From positions 1 through 64,000 of the forward strand of contig JAMPXJ010000005.1 in NCBI GenBank assembly GCA_023701205.1: DNA of 64,000 nt, in the 5' to 3' direction. The notes beneath the pieces were generated by a model. It worked only from the letters and a program-made list of their open reading frames with translations. It was not told the origin of the DNA and searched no databases. This document shows, in pieces, positions 9,144 through 17,382 of the stretch (positions are counted from its first letter, which is position 1; each line of letters begins with the position of its first letter). A program made the position numbers and the translations under genes. This DNA is from Oligoflexia bacterium (GTDB lineage Bacteria; Bdellovibrionota; UBA1018).

Positions 9144-9635
9144 TCAGGCCGCCCGGCGCCCTTCGCCAGCCCGGAGCTCGCGTCGCCGGATCCGCGCGTC
9201 GATCCCGAGCACGGCGAAGAGGAGAATCCCGAACAGCAGCGCCACGGCCCAGGCGATGTCCACGCGCGAAAGCCCGCAGGCCATCCCGGTGATCACCGCG
9301 TACAGGAGCGCGATCCCCAGGAACTTTCCGACCATCTTCACGCGAAAGCGGATGAGCGCGATCGCGGCCCCGACGGCGAAGGCCCGCGCGAGGTTGTCGT
9401 TCACGAGAATCATGACCGACGCCATCCCCACGCAAACGAAGAGGACGGAAGCCGAGGCCAGGAGCGGGCTCGACCCGCGTGCGATCGCACCCGCCGTCCG
9501 GCGGCTCACGCGCCACTCGAGCGCGAGCAGGTAGAAGCCGATCGCCGAGGCGTGGAGCAGAAGCGCGAAGCTCCGGAGCAGCGGAAGCTCCTGGCCGCCG
9601 CTCGCCGCCGTGAGCTGCCCCAGCCAGCCGCTCAT
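9144..9635 (-). CDS. DUF4956-family membrane protein
   Basis: A 163-residue protein with about four transmembrane segments and the family signature around LARAFAVGAAIALIRFR, matching DUF4956. Members of this family are commonly found beside VTC-domain proteins, as here. Its start overlaps the stop of the VTC gene (ATGA at 9632-9635), so translation is coupled and a physical partnership is likely. It may act as the membrane channel or anchor for the polymerase-like domain, as VTC membrane segments do in yeast, where the polymer passes through the membrane. That role is inferred, not shown by sequence. Confidence 0.85.
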   Translation of the reverse strand: MSGWLGQLTAASGGQELPLLRSFALLLHASAIGFYLLALEWRVSRRTAGAIARGSSPLLASASVLFVCVGMASVMILVNDNLARAFAVGAAIALIRFRVKMVGKFLGIALLYAVITGMACGLSRVDIAWAVALLFGILLFAVLGIDARIRRRELRAGEGRRAA

Positions 9636-10447
9636 TCGCTCAACGCTCCCGCCACGGCATAACAGTACTTCGAAAAACGCACGTTCTCGCCCGCCTTTCC
9701 GACGAGGAAATCCCGAAGCCAGAGCGGCACCTCGCGCCCATGTTTCACCTCGCAGATCAATAACGGGGCGCTCTGGAAGCGCCTTCTCATCGATTGCGCC
9801 TGCGGGAACCGCGCGCTTGCGCGAAGTTCGACCGAAACCTCGTCTGAAAGCGGCGCGACCAGCTCGGAGCTCAGCTGATCATCCACCGTGACGCGCACGC
9901 CCTCCTTTTCGAAGGCATGCCGGCGGTAGACGATCCGCATCCGGGGGCGCAGCGCGTGTTCCGCGATCGCGGCATTCACGAGCGCCACGCGCTGGAGAAG
10001 CACCTTCTTCCTCAGCACCGCGTTCCTTCGCCGCAGCAGGAAGCCGGGTTCGATAGGCCGCCCGGCGAAAAGTCCCCGCAAGTCCCCTTCATCCACGTGA
10101 AAGCGCGTCTTGTCGGAGATCTTCCCCTCCTTCGCCTTGAGCTCGATCAGGGCGCCTGATTGCGCCCACACCCCATCCGGAGCATAACGCCGGGTGCGCA
10201 CCTTGAAGCGGCGGAGCGGGGAATCAAAATGCTGCCTGAACAGCTCCAGGCGGTCGGAGTCGAAATAGACGGACTCGATCAGATTGAAGCGCGTGCCTTC
10301 CCTCGCGTAATTCGGCGCAAGCCGCGCCCGCAGAAAAGCGAGCAGCTCTTCGCGAAGCTCCGCGGCGACGAAATACTTGTCCTCGAAGCGGCGAAGCAGC
10401 CCCGTGTCCACGGGCCGCGCGCTCGCGCCAGAGATCGAAGCGGCCAC
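9632..10447 (-). CDS. VTC-domain polyphosphate-polymerase-like protein
   Basis: A 271-residue protein that is almost entirely a VTC (CYTH-superfamily tunnel fold) domain. Visible family motifs are EDKYF near residue 22, SVYFDSD, RRFKVRTRRY, LIELKAKEG, RIVYRRHAF, VTVDDQL, CEVKHG and FSKYCYAV. These supply the basic phosphate-binding residues and the acidic metal ligands of the tunnel. In yeast Vtc4 the fold makes polyphosphate from ATP. No signal peptide or membrane segment is present, so it is cytoplasmic and probably docks on the DUF4956 protein encoded next. Bacterial substrates of this family are not settled, so polyphosphate synthesis is a likely but unproven role. Confidence 0.88.
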   Translation of the reverse strand: MAASISGASARPVDTGLLRRFEDKYFVAAELREELLAFLRARLAPNYAREGTRFNLIESVYFDSDRLELFRQHFDSPLRRFKVRTRRYAPDGVWAQSGALIELKAKEGKISDKTRFHVDEGDLRGLFAGRPIEPGFLLRRRNAVLRKKVLLQRVALVNAAIAEHALRPRMRIVYRRHAFEKEGVRVTVDDQLSSELVAPLSDEVSVELRASARFPQAQSMRRRFQSAPLLICEVKHGREVPLWLRDFLVGKAGENVRFSKYCYAVAGALSE

Positions 10448-10502
10448 GACAGGCCTCCCGACCGACAGGCGAGCAAGGCTCGTACCGTCTAGCGGGCGGG
10501 AA

Positions 10503-10528
10503 TGTCGGGCGTCGGGCCCGTTCCGACA
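10503..10528 (-). terminator. possible stem-loop between DUF411 and VTC genes
   Basis: TGTCGG (10503-10508) and CCGACA (10523-10528) can pair around a GC-rich loop. It lies 56 bases beyond the DUF411 stop and upstream of the VTC start on the same strand, where a transcript boundary is expected. There is no T-run, so this is only weak support for a terminator. Confidence 0.3.
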
Positions 10529-10583
10529 GATCCGTGCTCAAGCCGCACGCTGCCGGCAGTCGCCCGTTCAAACGAGCTCAAAA

Positions 10584-11084
10584 TCAGCGGGGATGAGGTT
10601 CCTTTCCGCCTTTTCCGAACTCGAGGAATACCGCGGTCTTGCCTTGCTTGTCGAAGCTCACCACATCATAGGGATCCATCCCATCGCCCTGCTCCATGCC
10701 GGGTGACCCGATGGGCATCCCCGGGACCGAAATCCCCGCGATCTCGGGTCGCTCGGAGAGCAGCTTCTGGATGGCTTTGACCGGAACGTGCCCTTCGACG
10801 ACATAGCCATCGATCAGGGCGGTATGGCAGGAGCCCAGCTCCCGCGCCACCCCGTGCGCGGCCTTGATCGCGGCGAGATCCTCGACCTTTTCAGACTCCA
10901 CGCGGAATCCCGATTCCATCAGATGCTCCTCCCACTTGGAGCAGCAGCCGCAGTTCGGGCTCTTGTAGACCTTGACGATGCCTGCCTGCGCCGGGCCCGT
11001 CGCATACCAGACCGCGCCGCCGACGAGCGCGATCACGGCCACGCCCAAGCCGATGAGTTTTTGTTTCATAGTATCCAACTTCAT
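10584..11084 (-). CDS. DUF411-family exported metal-binding-like protein
   Basis: A 166-residue protein with an N-terminal signal or anchor (LIGLGVAVIALVGGAVWY) followed by a DUF411 domain. The hallmark is KVYKSPNCGCCSKW, a thioredoxin-like cysteine cluster often linked to copper handling, then SCHTALIDGY and EGHVP. The start is uncertain: ATG at 11084 or 11069 (MKQKL) both give the signal peptide, and a longer frame back to 11627 is rejected because it crosses the opposing lipoprotein gene. It stands alone on its strand, downstream of a short spacer. Confidence 0.85.
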   Translation of the reverse strand: MKLDTMKQKLIGLGVAVIALVGGAVWYATGPAQAGIVKVYKSPNCGCCSKWEEHLMESGFRVESEKVEDLAAIKAAHGVARELGSCHTALIDGYVVEGHVPVKAIQKLLSERPEIAGISVPGMPIGSPGMEQGDGMDPYDVVSFDKQGKTAVFLEFGKGGKEPHPR

Positions 11085-11358
11085 ATCCAACCCGGTCCGT
11101 GCGGGCAACTGCCGCTTCAGGCTCCATGGCGGAATTCCACCTGCCAGCCTGAGCGCGGAAGCCCCGCGGGACATCCCGAGCGGCCGATGAGACTTTCCGC
11201 CACGTCGCGAGCGCGAGCCCGACGGCTTCCTCTTTTTTCTACATCTCCAATTTACACTTCCATTCGTCTTCGGAAATTGGTTAGTGTGCCCACGGTCCGG
11301 CGCGAGGATCGCCCGGCACCTGGACAGACCGAATAGAAACATACACGGAGGTTCCCTG

Positions 11359-12234
11359 ATGAAATTTCCCTTCAACCGTCGCTCCACATTGAGTCTCGCG
11401 GGCCTGCTGGCGCTGGTGGCCGCATCCGGCTGCAACGGCGGCACCTCCGCCGTGGCGTCCTCCTCGATACCCACCACGACCGGAACTCCGTCGACTCCGG
11501 CTCCCGTGGAAGCGCCGGCTCCGGCCCAGCGCACGTACGCCGTGGACGCCGCCATTTTCGCCCTCAGCGGGCTTTCGGACCTGGACGCGGCCTCCGTGGC
11601 CGCGATCCTCGAGGGGAGCGGCCGCACCTACGAGCTGATCTCTTCGGCGGAGCTCAACAACATGACCCTCGATGAGCTCGCACGCTTCGGCATGATCATC
11701 GTGCCCGGAGGTTATGGCGGACAGGCCAGTCGCAGCCTCACGCCCGAAGCTCGCGAGAAAGTCCGGCTGGCTGTCGTCGAGCGGGGCGTCGGGTACGTCG
11801 GCTTCTGCGCGGGCGCGTTCGTTGCCGTGGGACCCACCCCTCCGGCGGGCGGGGCTCCCGAATACGGGTTTTCGATCATCCCGGCTCCGAAGCTTCTCGA
11901 CTATTTCTATCCCTTCAAGGACGGTAACGACGATACGGCCGCCAGCCTGCCCATCAAGCTCGCCGACGGCACCGAACGAAGCCTGATGTTCTGGGGCGGC
12001 CCGGCGCTGCCGGAGATCTCGGGCGGCGTGATCGCGCGATACGACGACGGCACCCCGGCCATGATCCAGACCCGCAGCGGCGCGGGGTTCATCACCCTCA
12101 CCGGTCCTCATCCCGAAGGCCCCAGCGAGTGGAAGGCCGTTGCGGGGATCACCGATCCGGATGGAGACGACTTCGACATCGCTTCGAAGCTCTTCGAGTC
12201 CACCCTGACGCAAAAACCCCTGCAGGCCTACTAG
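11359..12234 (+). CDS. BPL_N-like amidotransferase-fold lipoprotein
   Basis: A 291-residue lipoprotein: lipobox AASGC (Cys25), a Ser/Thr/Pro-rich linker to about residue 55, then a class-I glutamine-amidotransferase-like domain of the BPL_N type. Seen are a strand-turn MIIVPGGYGG and the nucleophile elbow GFCAGA with Cys150. The usual downstream catalytic His/Glu may be in TGPHPEG. The function of such exported domains is unknown; acting on an amide or ester in the envelope would fit. An excellent ribosome site (ACGGAGGT at 11345-11352) fixes the start at 11359. A strong hairpin follows at its end. Confidence 0.78.
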   Translation: MKFPFNRRSTLSLAGLLALVAASGCNGGTSAVASSSIPTTTGTPSTPAPVEAPAPAQRTYAVDAAIFALSGLSDLDAASVAAILEGSGRTYELISSAELNNMTLDELARFGMIIVPGGYGGQASRSLTPEAREKVRLAVVERGVGYVGFCAGAFVAVGPTPPAGGAPEYGFSIIPAPKLLDYFYPFKDGNDDTAASLPIKLADGTERSLMFWGGPALPEISGGVIARYDDGTPAMIQTRSGAGFITLTGPHPEGPSEWKAVAGITDPDGDDFDIASKLFESTLTQKPLQAY

Positions 12235-12272
12235 CCCATCCAGGCACGGTGGGCCCGCCGCCGAGCAGGCCT

Positions 12273-12305
12273 CCGGCCGGTCACTGCAGCTTGCAGACCG
12301 GCCGG
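12273..12305. terminator. strong hairpin between converging genes
   Basis: CCGGCCGGT (12273-12281) pairs with ACCGGCCGG (12297-12305), and CTGCA (12284-12288) with TGCAG (12292-12296), giving a long, very stable stem with a 3-base loop. It sits where the plus-strand lipoprotein and the minus-strand nuclease-like gene converge, and the right arm includes the end of the latter. No T-run follows on either side, so it may be a bidirectional or Rho-assisted end. Confidence 0.5.
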
Positions 12306-12997
12306 CGTTGCTCGGTCCCGCGGCAGAGCTTCTGTCTGGCGAAGCCCAGGAAGCGCGAGAGCTGCGCCCGCGCATGCGTCCCTTGCCTGATTCCGAGCTT
12401 GGACTCCCCGATCGCCACGACCTTGCAGTCCGAGCGCCGCGCAACGATGATATCGAGCTCTCCGATGACGGACGTCCGGGGGAAATCCCCGTACTCCACG
12501 CCACCAGTCAGGAAATATTGGCTCTCGGGAAAAACCTCCCGCAGCATGTAAAGCGCGAGGGCCTCCAGGACGTCGCCTTCTTTTCCGTAATCGATGCCCA
12601 TCTGCGCGCCGAGCTGCTGCAAAAGCGCATGAAGCTCGCGAAGGCGCGGATTGGCGCGAATCTCCTCCATGACCTGGGGGGAGCCCGCCGTTTCGGGCGA
12701 CAACGCGATCCACAGAAGGTTGGCCTCCTGCCGGCCCAGCGGGAACTCATGCGTGAAGCGCCCCTTGCGGGACCCCTCGAGCCCGACGAGGACGATCCGG
12801 CTGGTCTCGCTGAAATCCTGGATCTCGAACTGGCGGCAGTTCGCGGGAACCGATGGGTCGAAACGGGTATTGACCAGGTACTGCGGCTCCGTAGCGCTCG
12901 CGCCGGCGCTCTTGCTCGCCAGCCCCGTCGCGGTCAGACCGGTGATCAGGAACAGTACCCCACAGAGCTGCCCTCGGCAGCCAAAATGATGCCTCAT
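12281..12997 (-). CDS. exported protein with PD-(D/E)XK nuclease-like motif
   Basis: A 238-residue protein with a signal peptide (LCGVLFLITGLTATGLAS). The C-terminal third carries a spaced acidic-lysine pattern: GELDIIV (Asp182) and AIGESKLG (Glu198, Lys200), preceded by a helix starting KEGDVLEALALYML. This is the arrangement of PD-(D/E)XK phosphodiesterases such as Holliday-junction-resolvase-like and restriction-type nucleases. No other domain is recognised. The start at 12997 is favoured by AGGGGGAAG upstream and by the signal peptide; a longer frame to 13078 adds an unlikely leader. It follows the LysR gene on the same strand. An exported nuclease is plausible but not proven. Confidence 0.65.
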   Translation of the reverse strand: MRHHFGCRGQLCGVLFLITGLTATGLASKSAGASATEPQYLVNTRFDPSVPANCRQFEIQDFSETSRIVLVGLEGSRKGRFTHEFPLGRQEANLLWIALSPETAGSPQVMEEIRANPRLRELHALLQQLGAQMGIDYGKEGDVLEALALYMLREVFPESQYFLTGGVEYGDFPRTSVIGELDIIVARRSDCKVVAIGESKLGIRQGTHARAQLSRFLGFARQKLCRGTEQRRPVCKLQ

Positions 12998-13084
12998 CCC
13001 ACTTCCCCCTCTGTTTGAAGCTCTCCTAAAGCACGGAGCCGGGGAAGGCAAGATTTTTCCTGGGAGCTTCCCGTTCAAAACGGA

Positions 13085-14023
13085 TTATGGGTTCCGTTCC
13101 TGCGAAAAGAAACAATTCAGCTCCTGAACCGCGGCGGAACGCTCCCCCGCGATCGGCCACAAGGCGTAAAGCGACTCCTGGAGCCTCTCGGAAGGTTCGG
13201 GGCGCCGGAGCAGCCGCAAAGAGCGAAGCTGCGCCTCGGGCAGCGCCTCGATCAACGCCTCCTGGGCCATGACCGCTATGCCCAGGCCTCGAAGGCACAT
13301 CTCCAGGATCAGCCCCGGATAATCGGAACTCGAGATCGAGCAGGGCGCCAGCCCATGACGGGCCAGGTAGTTTTCGACCTGGCTCTGCGAGCCGGCCTCT
13401 CCGCACAGGAGCAAGGGCAGTGACTCCAGGAGCGGCTCGAGCCGGGCTGTTTCGGACTTGGCGAGCCTGGAGCTGACGTAGAAGCCCAGCGTGGCCGTGC
13501 TGATGAGCCGGCCGCGCAGGTCCTTGCGCTCGGGCATCCGATTGGAGAAACCGAAATCATAGCGCGACTCCGCCAGGCCCCGCTCGAGCTCGGCGTGATC
13601 CGCGTGTTCCAGCCGGATTTTCCCGCTGCGGTTGATCTCGACGAAACGGTGGATCAGCTTGTAAGCGAGCGGCAACCCGCAGCCGGGCACGAGCCCGATG
13701 GCCACCGGGTAATAGCCCAGCGGCAACGGCGAGACGACATCCAGCATGCGCAAGCCCGCCTCGAACATCTGCTTGGCCTGCTGAAAAAGCTTGGCCCCCT
13801 GCTCGGTGAGCTCCAGCTTGCGATGATGTCGATGGAATAGCCGGACCTTCAGATCCCGCTCAAGCTGCGCGATATGCTCGCTCAAGGTCGAGGCGCTCAG
13901 CGAGAGCTTCTGGCCGGCGCTTTTGAGCGATCCCTGCGAGGCGACCTCGCAGAAATAGAAAACCTGGTTCCAATTGATCTCTTTGCCGGTGAGCGTGCGA
14001 CCGGTGGTTTGGGACTTCTTCAT
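13085..14023 (-). CDS. LysR-family transcriptional regulator
   Basis: A 312-residue LysR-type regulator. The N-terminal winged helix-turn-helix is clear (NWNQVFYFCEVASQGSLKSA, then LSASTLSEHIAQLERDLKVRLFHR), with the NhaR-like F/Y-rich start seen in some members. The effector-binding domain occupies residues 100-300. It begins 9 bases after the trehalose-phosphatase stop, so the two are probably co-transcribed. The target and ligand cannot be told; no divergent gene, the usual LysR target, is adjacent. Confidence 0.9.
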   Translation of the reverse strand: MKKSQTTGRTLTGKEINWNQVFYFCEVASQGSLKSAGQKLSLSASTLSEHIAQLERDLKVRLFHRHHRKLELTEQGAKLFQQAKQMFEAGLRMLDVVSPLPLGYYPVAIGLVPGCGLPLAYKLIHRFVEINRSGKIRLEHADHAELERGLAESRYDFGFSNRMPERKDLRGRLISTATLGFYVSSRLAKSETARLEPLLESLPLLLCGEAGSQSQVENYLARHGLAPCSISSSDYPGLILEMCLRGLGIAVMAQEALIEALPEAQLRSLRLLRRPEPSERLQESLYALWPIAGERSAAVQELNCFFSQERNP

Positions 14024-14032
14024 TCCGGCGCA

Positions 14033-14812
14033 TCATATTCGGAATGAGTAACGTTGCAAGATGATCCTCAGCGCCTCGCTCACTTCCTGCTGGCTCCGGA
14101 GAAAAAGCGACGCGCGCGAAAAAGGGGCTGCCTCTACCCGGACACCGATGACCCGACCGTCCGCGAGCGCGAACACGTCCTCGTCCGTTACATCGTCACC
14201 GATGAAAAATGCCTTCCGGGCCCCGAACCGCTCCATCACGCGCAAGAGAGCGATTCCCTTGTTGATTCTTCGTTCGGGGACCAGGTTGAAAACCCGCTTG
14301 CCGGGGATGATCCTCCCCTCCCCGAGAATCCCTTCGAGACGCTCCCGAAGGACCCGGGCAATCCCATCGGAATCAATTACATCACGATAATGTACGCTCA
14401 GGGTGAGCCCCTTGTCCTCGAGCCAGACCCCCGGCTCCCGGAGATCCGAAAGCAGCGGTTCGAGCTCCCGCAACCAACGCACGCAGGCTGCCCGCAGGCT
14501 GGCGACCGGCGGGCCTCCGGGGATTCCTTCGAGACCGTGATTTCCCACCAGGACATCCACCTCGCAGGGGATCCGGGACCGCAGATCTGCGACACTGCGT
14601 CCGGACAGCACCGCCACGGGCGCCCGGGCGCGCAGCTGCATGAGAAGCCCCTCGGTTTCGGGCGAAAGCCGGGCCTTTTCCGGGGAATCCACGATCGGAA
14701 CCAGGGTTCCGTCATAATCGAACGCGTAAAGGGTCCTGGGAGCGACGAACTCATCCAGGATCCTGAGCCCCCGATCCGAGAGCAAATGCGTCAAATCGCC
14801 TGAAGCCTCCAC
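14033..14812 (-). CDS. otsB: trehalose-6-phosphate phosphatase
   Basis: A 259-residue HAD-superfamily phosphatase matching OtsB in length and motifs: DYDGTL near residue 32 (nucleophile and acid Asp), LSGRS, GNHGLEG, the substrate loop EDKGLTLSVHYR, the Lys in RRINKGIAL and IGDDVTDEDVF (metal ligands). It removes phosphate from trehalose-6-phosphate, the second step of OtsAB trehalose synthesis. No OtsA synthase lies in the window. It sits between ahcY and a LysR gene on the same strand. Confidence 0.9.
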   Translation of the reverse strand: MEASGDLTHLLSDRGLRILDEFVAPRTLYAFDYDGTLVPIVDSPEKARLSPETEGLLMQLRARAPVAVLSGRSVADLRSRIPCEVDVLVGNHGLEGIPGGPPVASLRAACVRWLRELEPLLSDLREPGVWLEDKGLTLSVHYRDVIDSDGIARVLRERLEGILGEGRIIPGKRVFNLVPERRINKGIALLRVMERFGARKAFFIGDDVTDEDVFALADGRVIGVRVEAAPFSRASLFLRSQQEVSEALRIILQRYSFRI

Positions 14813-14859
14813 CAGGCAATAGCCTGCAACCCACGTGCAGCACGCGATGCGATACAGTC

Positions 14860-14913
14860 GGCGATCGACGATCGCCAGAACGCCCGCCGGGCCGCGGTGG
14901 ACGCACGGCGTTC
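14860..14913 (-). terminator. possible stem-loops after ahcY
   Basis: Between the ahcY stop and the otsB start there are two inverted repeats: AACGCC/GGCGTT pairing over about 14880-14913, and GGCGATCG (14860-14867) with CGATCGCC (14869-14876). No T-run follows. They may weaken or end transcription after ahcY. Confidence 0.3.
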
Positions 14914-14915
14914 AT

Positions 14916-16328
14916 TCAGTAGCGATAGCTGTTTCCCTTGTAGGGACCCTGCACCGGAACGCCGATATACCTGGCCTGCTCCTCGGTAAGGGAGGTCAGC
15001 TGCGCGTTGAGCTTCTTGAGCTGAAGCCGCGCCACCTTCTCGTCCAGGTGCTTGGGCAGGGTGTAAACTCCGATCGGATAGCGCTCGGTATGGCAGTACA
15101 GCTCGATCTGCGCGATCGTCTGATTGGCGAAAGACGAAGACATCACATAGCTCGGATGGCCCGTGCCGCAGCCGAGGTTCACGAGCCGCCCCTTCGCCAG
15201 CAGGATGATGCGCTTGTTGTCCGGGAAGATCACGTGATCGACCTGCGGCTTGATCTCCTCCCACTGGTACTTCTCGAGCGAGGCCACGTCGATCTCGTTG
15301 TCGAAATGACCGATGTTGCAGACGATGGCCTGGTCCTTCATGGCCTTCATGTGCTCATGGGTGATCACGTGGTAATTGCCCGTGGCCGTGACGAAGATGT
15401 CGGCCTTGTCCTTGGCGTAGTCCATCGTTACGACACGATAGCCTTCCATCGCGGCTTGCAGCGCGCAGATCGGATCGATCTCGGTCACCCAGACCTGGGC
15501 CGAAAGCGCGCGCAGCGCCTGCGCCGAGCCCTTGCCCACGTCGCCGTAGCCGCAGACCACCGCGATCTTGCCGGCGACCATGACATCGGTCGCCCGCTTG
15601 ATGCCGTCCACGAGCGACTCGCGGCAGCCGTAGAGGTTGTCGAACTTCGACTTGGTGACCGAGTCGTTGACGTTGATCGCGGGCATCTTGAGATCGCCGC
15701 GCTCATGCATCTGGATCAGCCGGTGCACGCCCGTCGTCGTCTCCTCGGTGACCCCTTTGATCTTCGAGAGCCGCTTGGAATACCAGTCGGGATGAACCTT
15801 GAGCTTCTCGCGGATCGCCGCGAAGAGAATCGTCTCCTCTTCGGAACCCGGCTTGGAGAGGACCGAAAGATCCTTCTCGGCCTTGGCGCCCAGGTGCAGC
15901 AGCAGGGTCGCGTCGCCGCCGTCGTCGAGGATCATGTTGGAGTAGCCGCCATCCGGCCACTCGAAGATGCGATGCGTGTATTCCCAGTAGTCCTTGAGCG
16001 TTTCGCCCTTGACCGCGAAAACCGAGACCCCGCTCGCCGCGATGGCCGCGGCCGCGTGGTCCTGCGTGGAGAAGATGTTGCACGAGGCCCACCGGACCTC
16101 GGCGCCCAGCGCCCGCAACGTCTCGATGAGCACCGCGGTCTGGATCGTCATGTGAAGCGAGCCGGTGATCCGCGCGCCTTTGAGCGGCTGCCTGGCGGCA
16201 TACTCCTCGCGGATCGCCATCAGGCCCGGCATCTCGGTCTCGGCGATCCGGATCTCCTTGCGACCCCAGTCGGCAAGCTTGATATCGGCGATGACGTAAT
16301 CTCTGGAATTCGGCGACTGGGCAACCAT
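14916..16328 (-). CDS. ahcY: adenosylhomocysteinase
   Basis: A 470-residue S-adenosylhomocysteine hydrolase, which splits SAH into homocysteine and adenosine and so drives the methylation cycle. Near-full-length match to the bacterial family: [30 protein letters not shown], the NAD-binding [21 protein letters not shown] and the conserved C-terminal PYKGNSYRY tail. The length, about 470, is typical of bacterial forms with the extra insert. It is preceded by an SAH riboswitch on the same strand, so expression should rise when SAH accumulates. Confidence 0.97.
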   Translation of the reverse strand: MVAQSPNSRDYVIADIKLADWGRKEIRIAETEMPGLMAIREEYAARQPLKGARITGSLHMTIQTAVLIETLRALGAEVRWASCNIFSTQDHAAAAIAASGVSVFAVKGETLKDYWEYTHRIFEWPDGGYSNMILDDGGDATLLLHLGAKAEKDLSVLSKPGSEEETILFAAIREKLKVHPDWYSKRLSKIKGVTEETTTGVHRLIQMHERGDLKMPAINVNDSVTKSKFDNLYGCRESLVDGIKRATDVMVAGKIAVVCGYGDVGKGSAQALRALSAQVWVTEIDPICALQAAMEGYRVVTMDYAKDKADIFVTATGNYHVITHEHMKAMKDQAIVCNIGHFDNEIDVASLEKYQWEEIKPQVDHVIFPDNKRIILLAKGRLVNLGCGTGHPSYVMSSSFANQTIAQIELYCHTERYPIGVYTLPKHLDEKVARLQLKKLNAQLTSLTEEQARYIGVPVQGPYKGNSYRY

Positions 16329-16396
16329 TCTGCTCTCCGCATTTTATGGCCGGAATTCAGCCAAATCAGGCCGGATCCGGCTTTATGAATAGGATG

Positions 16397-16466
16397 ATGA
16401 GCGCCGTTGGGAATTCAGGCCAAGCCTAGGGCAGGCCGGCGGCCCGCCTTGCAGCGCTCCTTGGAT
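16397..16466 (-). promoter_or_regulatory. S-adenosylhomocysteine (SAH) riboswitch
   Basis: On the minus strand upstream of ahcY the RNA reads CCAAGGAGCGCTGCAA, a GC-rich hairpin (GGCGGGCC...GGCCTGCC), CCTAGGCTTGG, then AACGGCGCTCATC. GAGCGC pairs with GCGCTC to form P1. CCAAG (plus bases 16460-16464) pairs with CTTGG (16420-16424) to form the pseudoknot. The sequence pieces GGAGCGCUGC and AACGGCGCUC are the conserved core of the SAH riboswitch, and the position about 70 bases before ahcY is the typical one. It normally turns the gene on when SAH binds. Confidence 0.87.
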
Positions 16467-16474
16467 TGGCTTCC

Positions 16475-16480
16475 AATATA
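16475..16480 (-). promoter_or_regulatory. possible -10 box for the ahcY transcript
   Basis: TATATT on the minus strand lies about 10 bases before the riboswitch, in a locally AT-rich stretch. A TTGAAA at 16495-16500 could be the -35, but the 14-base spacing is short, so only the -10 is offered. Confidence 0.35.
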
Positions 16481-16536
16481 ACAGGCAAAGCAGGTTTCAA
16501 AAGCTTTTTTCCGAAGCGGCGGTTATCCTGGAGGTG

Positions 16537-17361
16537 ATGAAGACCCGTCCCTGGCCCCTCGTTCTCCTCGCGCTTTTCCAAGTTCTCTCGCCGCTCGGAA
16601 CCCTGCTCTTCAATTCCTGGGCTTTGGGCGTTAAACCCGCCTATCTCTGGACGTGGCTGCTCCAGCGGCCCGGCCTGGAGGTCTTCGAGACCCTCGCGCT
16701 CATGCCGCTCGCCGGACTCGCCCTTTACCAGATGAAGAGCTGGGGCTACGCTTTCTTCCTGGCCGCGTTGAGCTGGGGCTTTTTCCGGAACCTGAGCCGC
16801 TGGGATTATGCCAGCCAGTACTTCTCGCTGGGACTCGCGACCGCGCTTTATGCCGTCCAGGCGGCGCTGGCCCTTTACTTCCTGATCCCTTCCGTACGGA
16901 AGGTGTACCTCAATCCGCGCTTGCGCTGGTGGGAAGCCAAGAGGCGATTCGTGTTCGAGCACCCGCTCGAAATACGGCACGAAAACCAGCCTCTGACGGG
17001 TCGCTCCGAGAACATCTCCGAAGGCGGCATCTTCGCCACGCTTCCGGCGCGCCTGGAGAAAGGCACCCGCGTCTCGGTGCGTTTCAGCCTGCTTGGGGTC
17101 GCTTTCGAACGGGAAGCCAAGGTCGTTTACAGCGTCGGGCGCGAGGGCGGGAACTTCGCCCACGGACTGCGCTTCGAGAACGGGCCCGGCACGGCTCGTC
17201 GCTTCCGGCGCTTCATCCGCGGCCTGGAGCTCATCGGGGTCCCCTGTCGCGATCAGGCAGAGCGCCTCCCCTGGCATGTCAGCATCGGGCGCTGGGCCTT
17301 GGGTGTCGCGCGGACGGGCAAGGGTCTCGTGCCCGAGACTCCGTCGTCGCGCAAAAGCTGA
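16537..17361 (+). CDS. membrane protein with PilZ domain
   Basis: A 274-residue protein with four likely transmembrane helices in the first 130 residues, then a PilZ domain: RRFVFEHPLEI (an R-x-x-x-R-like basic start), the conserved NISEGGIFAT, and RVSVRFSLLGV. PilZ domains bind cyclic di-GMP, though the canonical RxxxR here is imperfect (RRFVFE), so binding is uncertain. The initiation codon is ATG at 16537, or GTG at 16534. It is divergent from ahcY. The next operon carries an HD-GYP cyclic-di-GMP phosphodiesterase-like protein. Confidence 0.8.
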   Translation: MKTRPWPLVLLALFQVLSPLGTLLFNSWALGVKPAYLWTWLLQRPGLEVFETLALMPLAGLALYQMKSWGYAFFLAALSWGFFRNLSRWDYASQYFSLGLATALYAVQAALALYFLIPSVRKVYLNPRLRWWEAKRRFVFEHPLEIRHENQPLTGRSENISEGGIFATLPARLEKGTRVSVRFSLLGVAFEREAKVVYSVGREGGNFAHGLRFENGPGTARRFRRFIRGLELIGVPCRDQAERLPWHVSIGRWALGVARTGKGLVPETPSSRKS

Positions 17362-17382
17362 TCCCCGTCAGCGGTCCAAGGC

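Noticed and set aside
11085-11627. N-terminal extension of the DUF411 frame.
   Set aside because: It runs antisense to the start of the BPL_N lipoprotein gene and would bury the signal peptide.
14835-16388. 517-residue plus-strand open frame opposite ahcY.
   Set aside because: ahcY is certain from its motifs, and the riboswitch lies on the minus strand.
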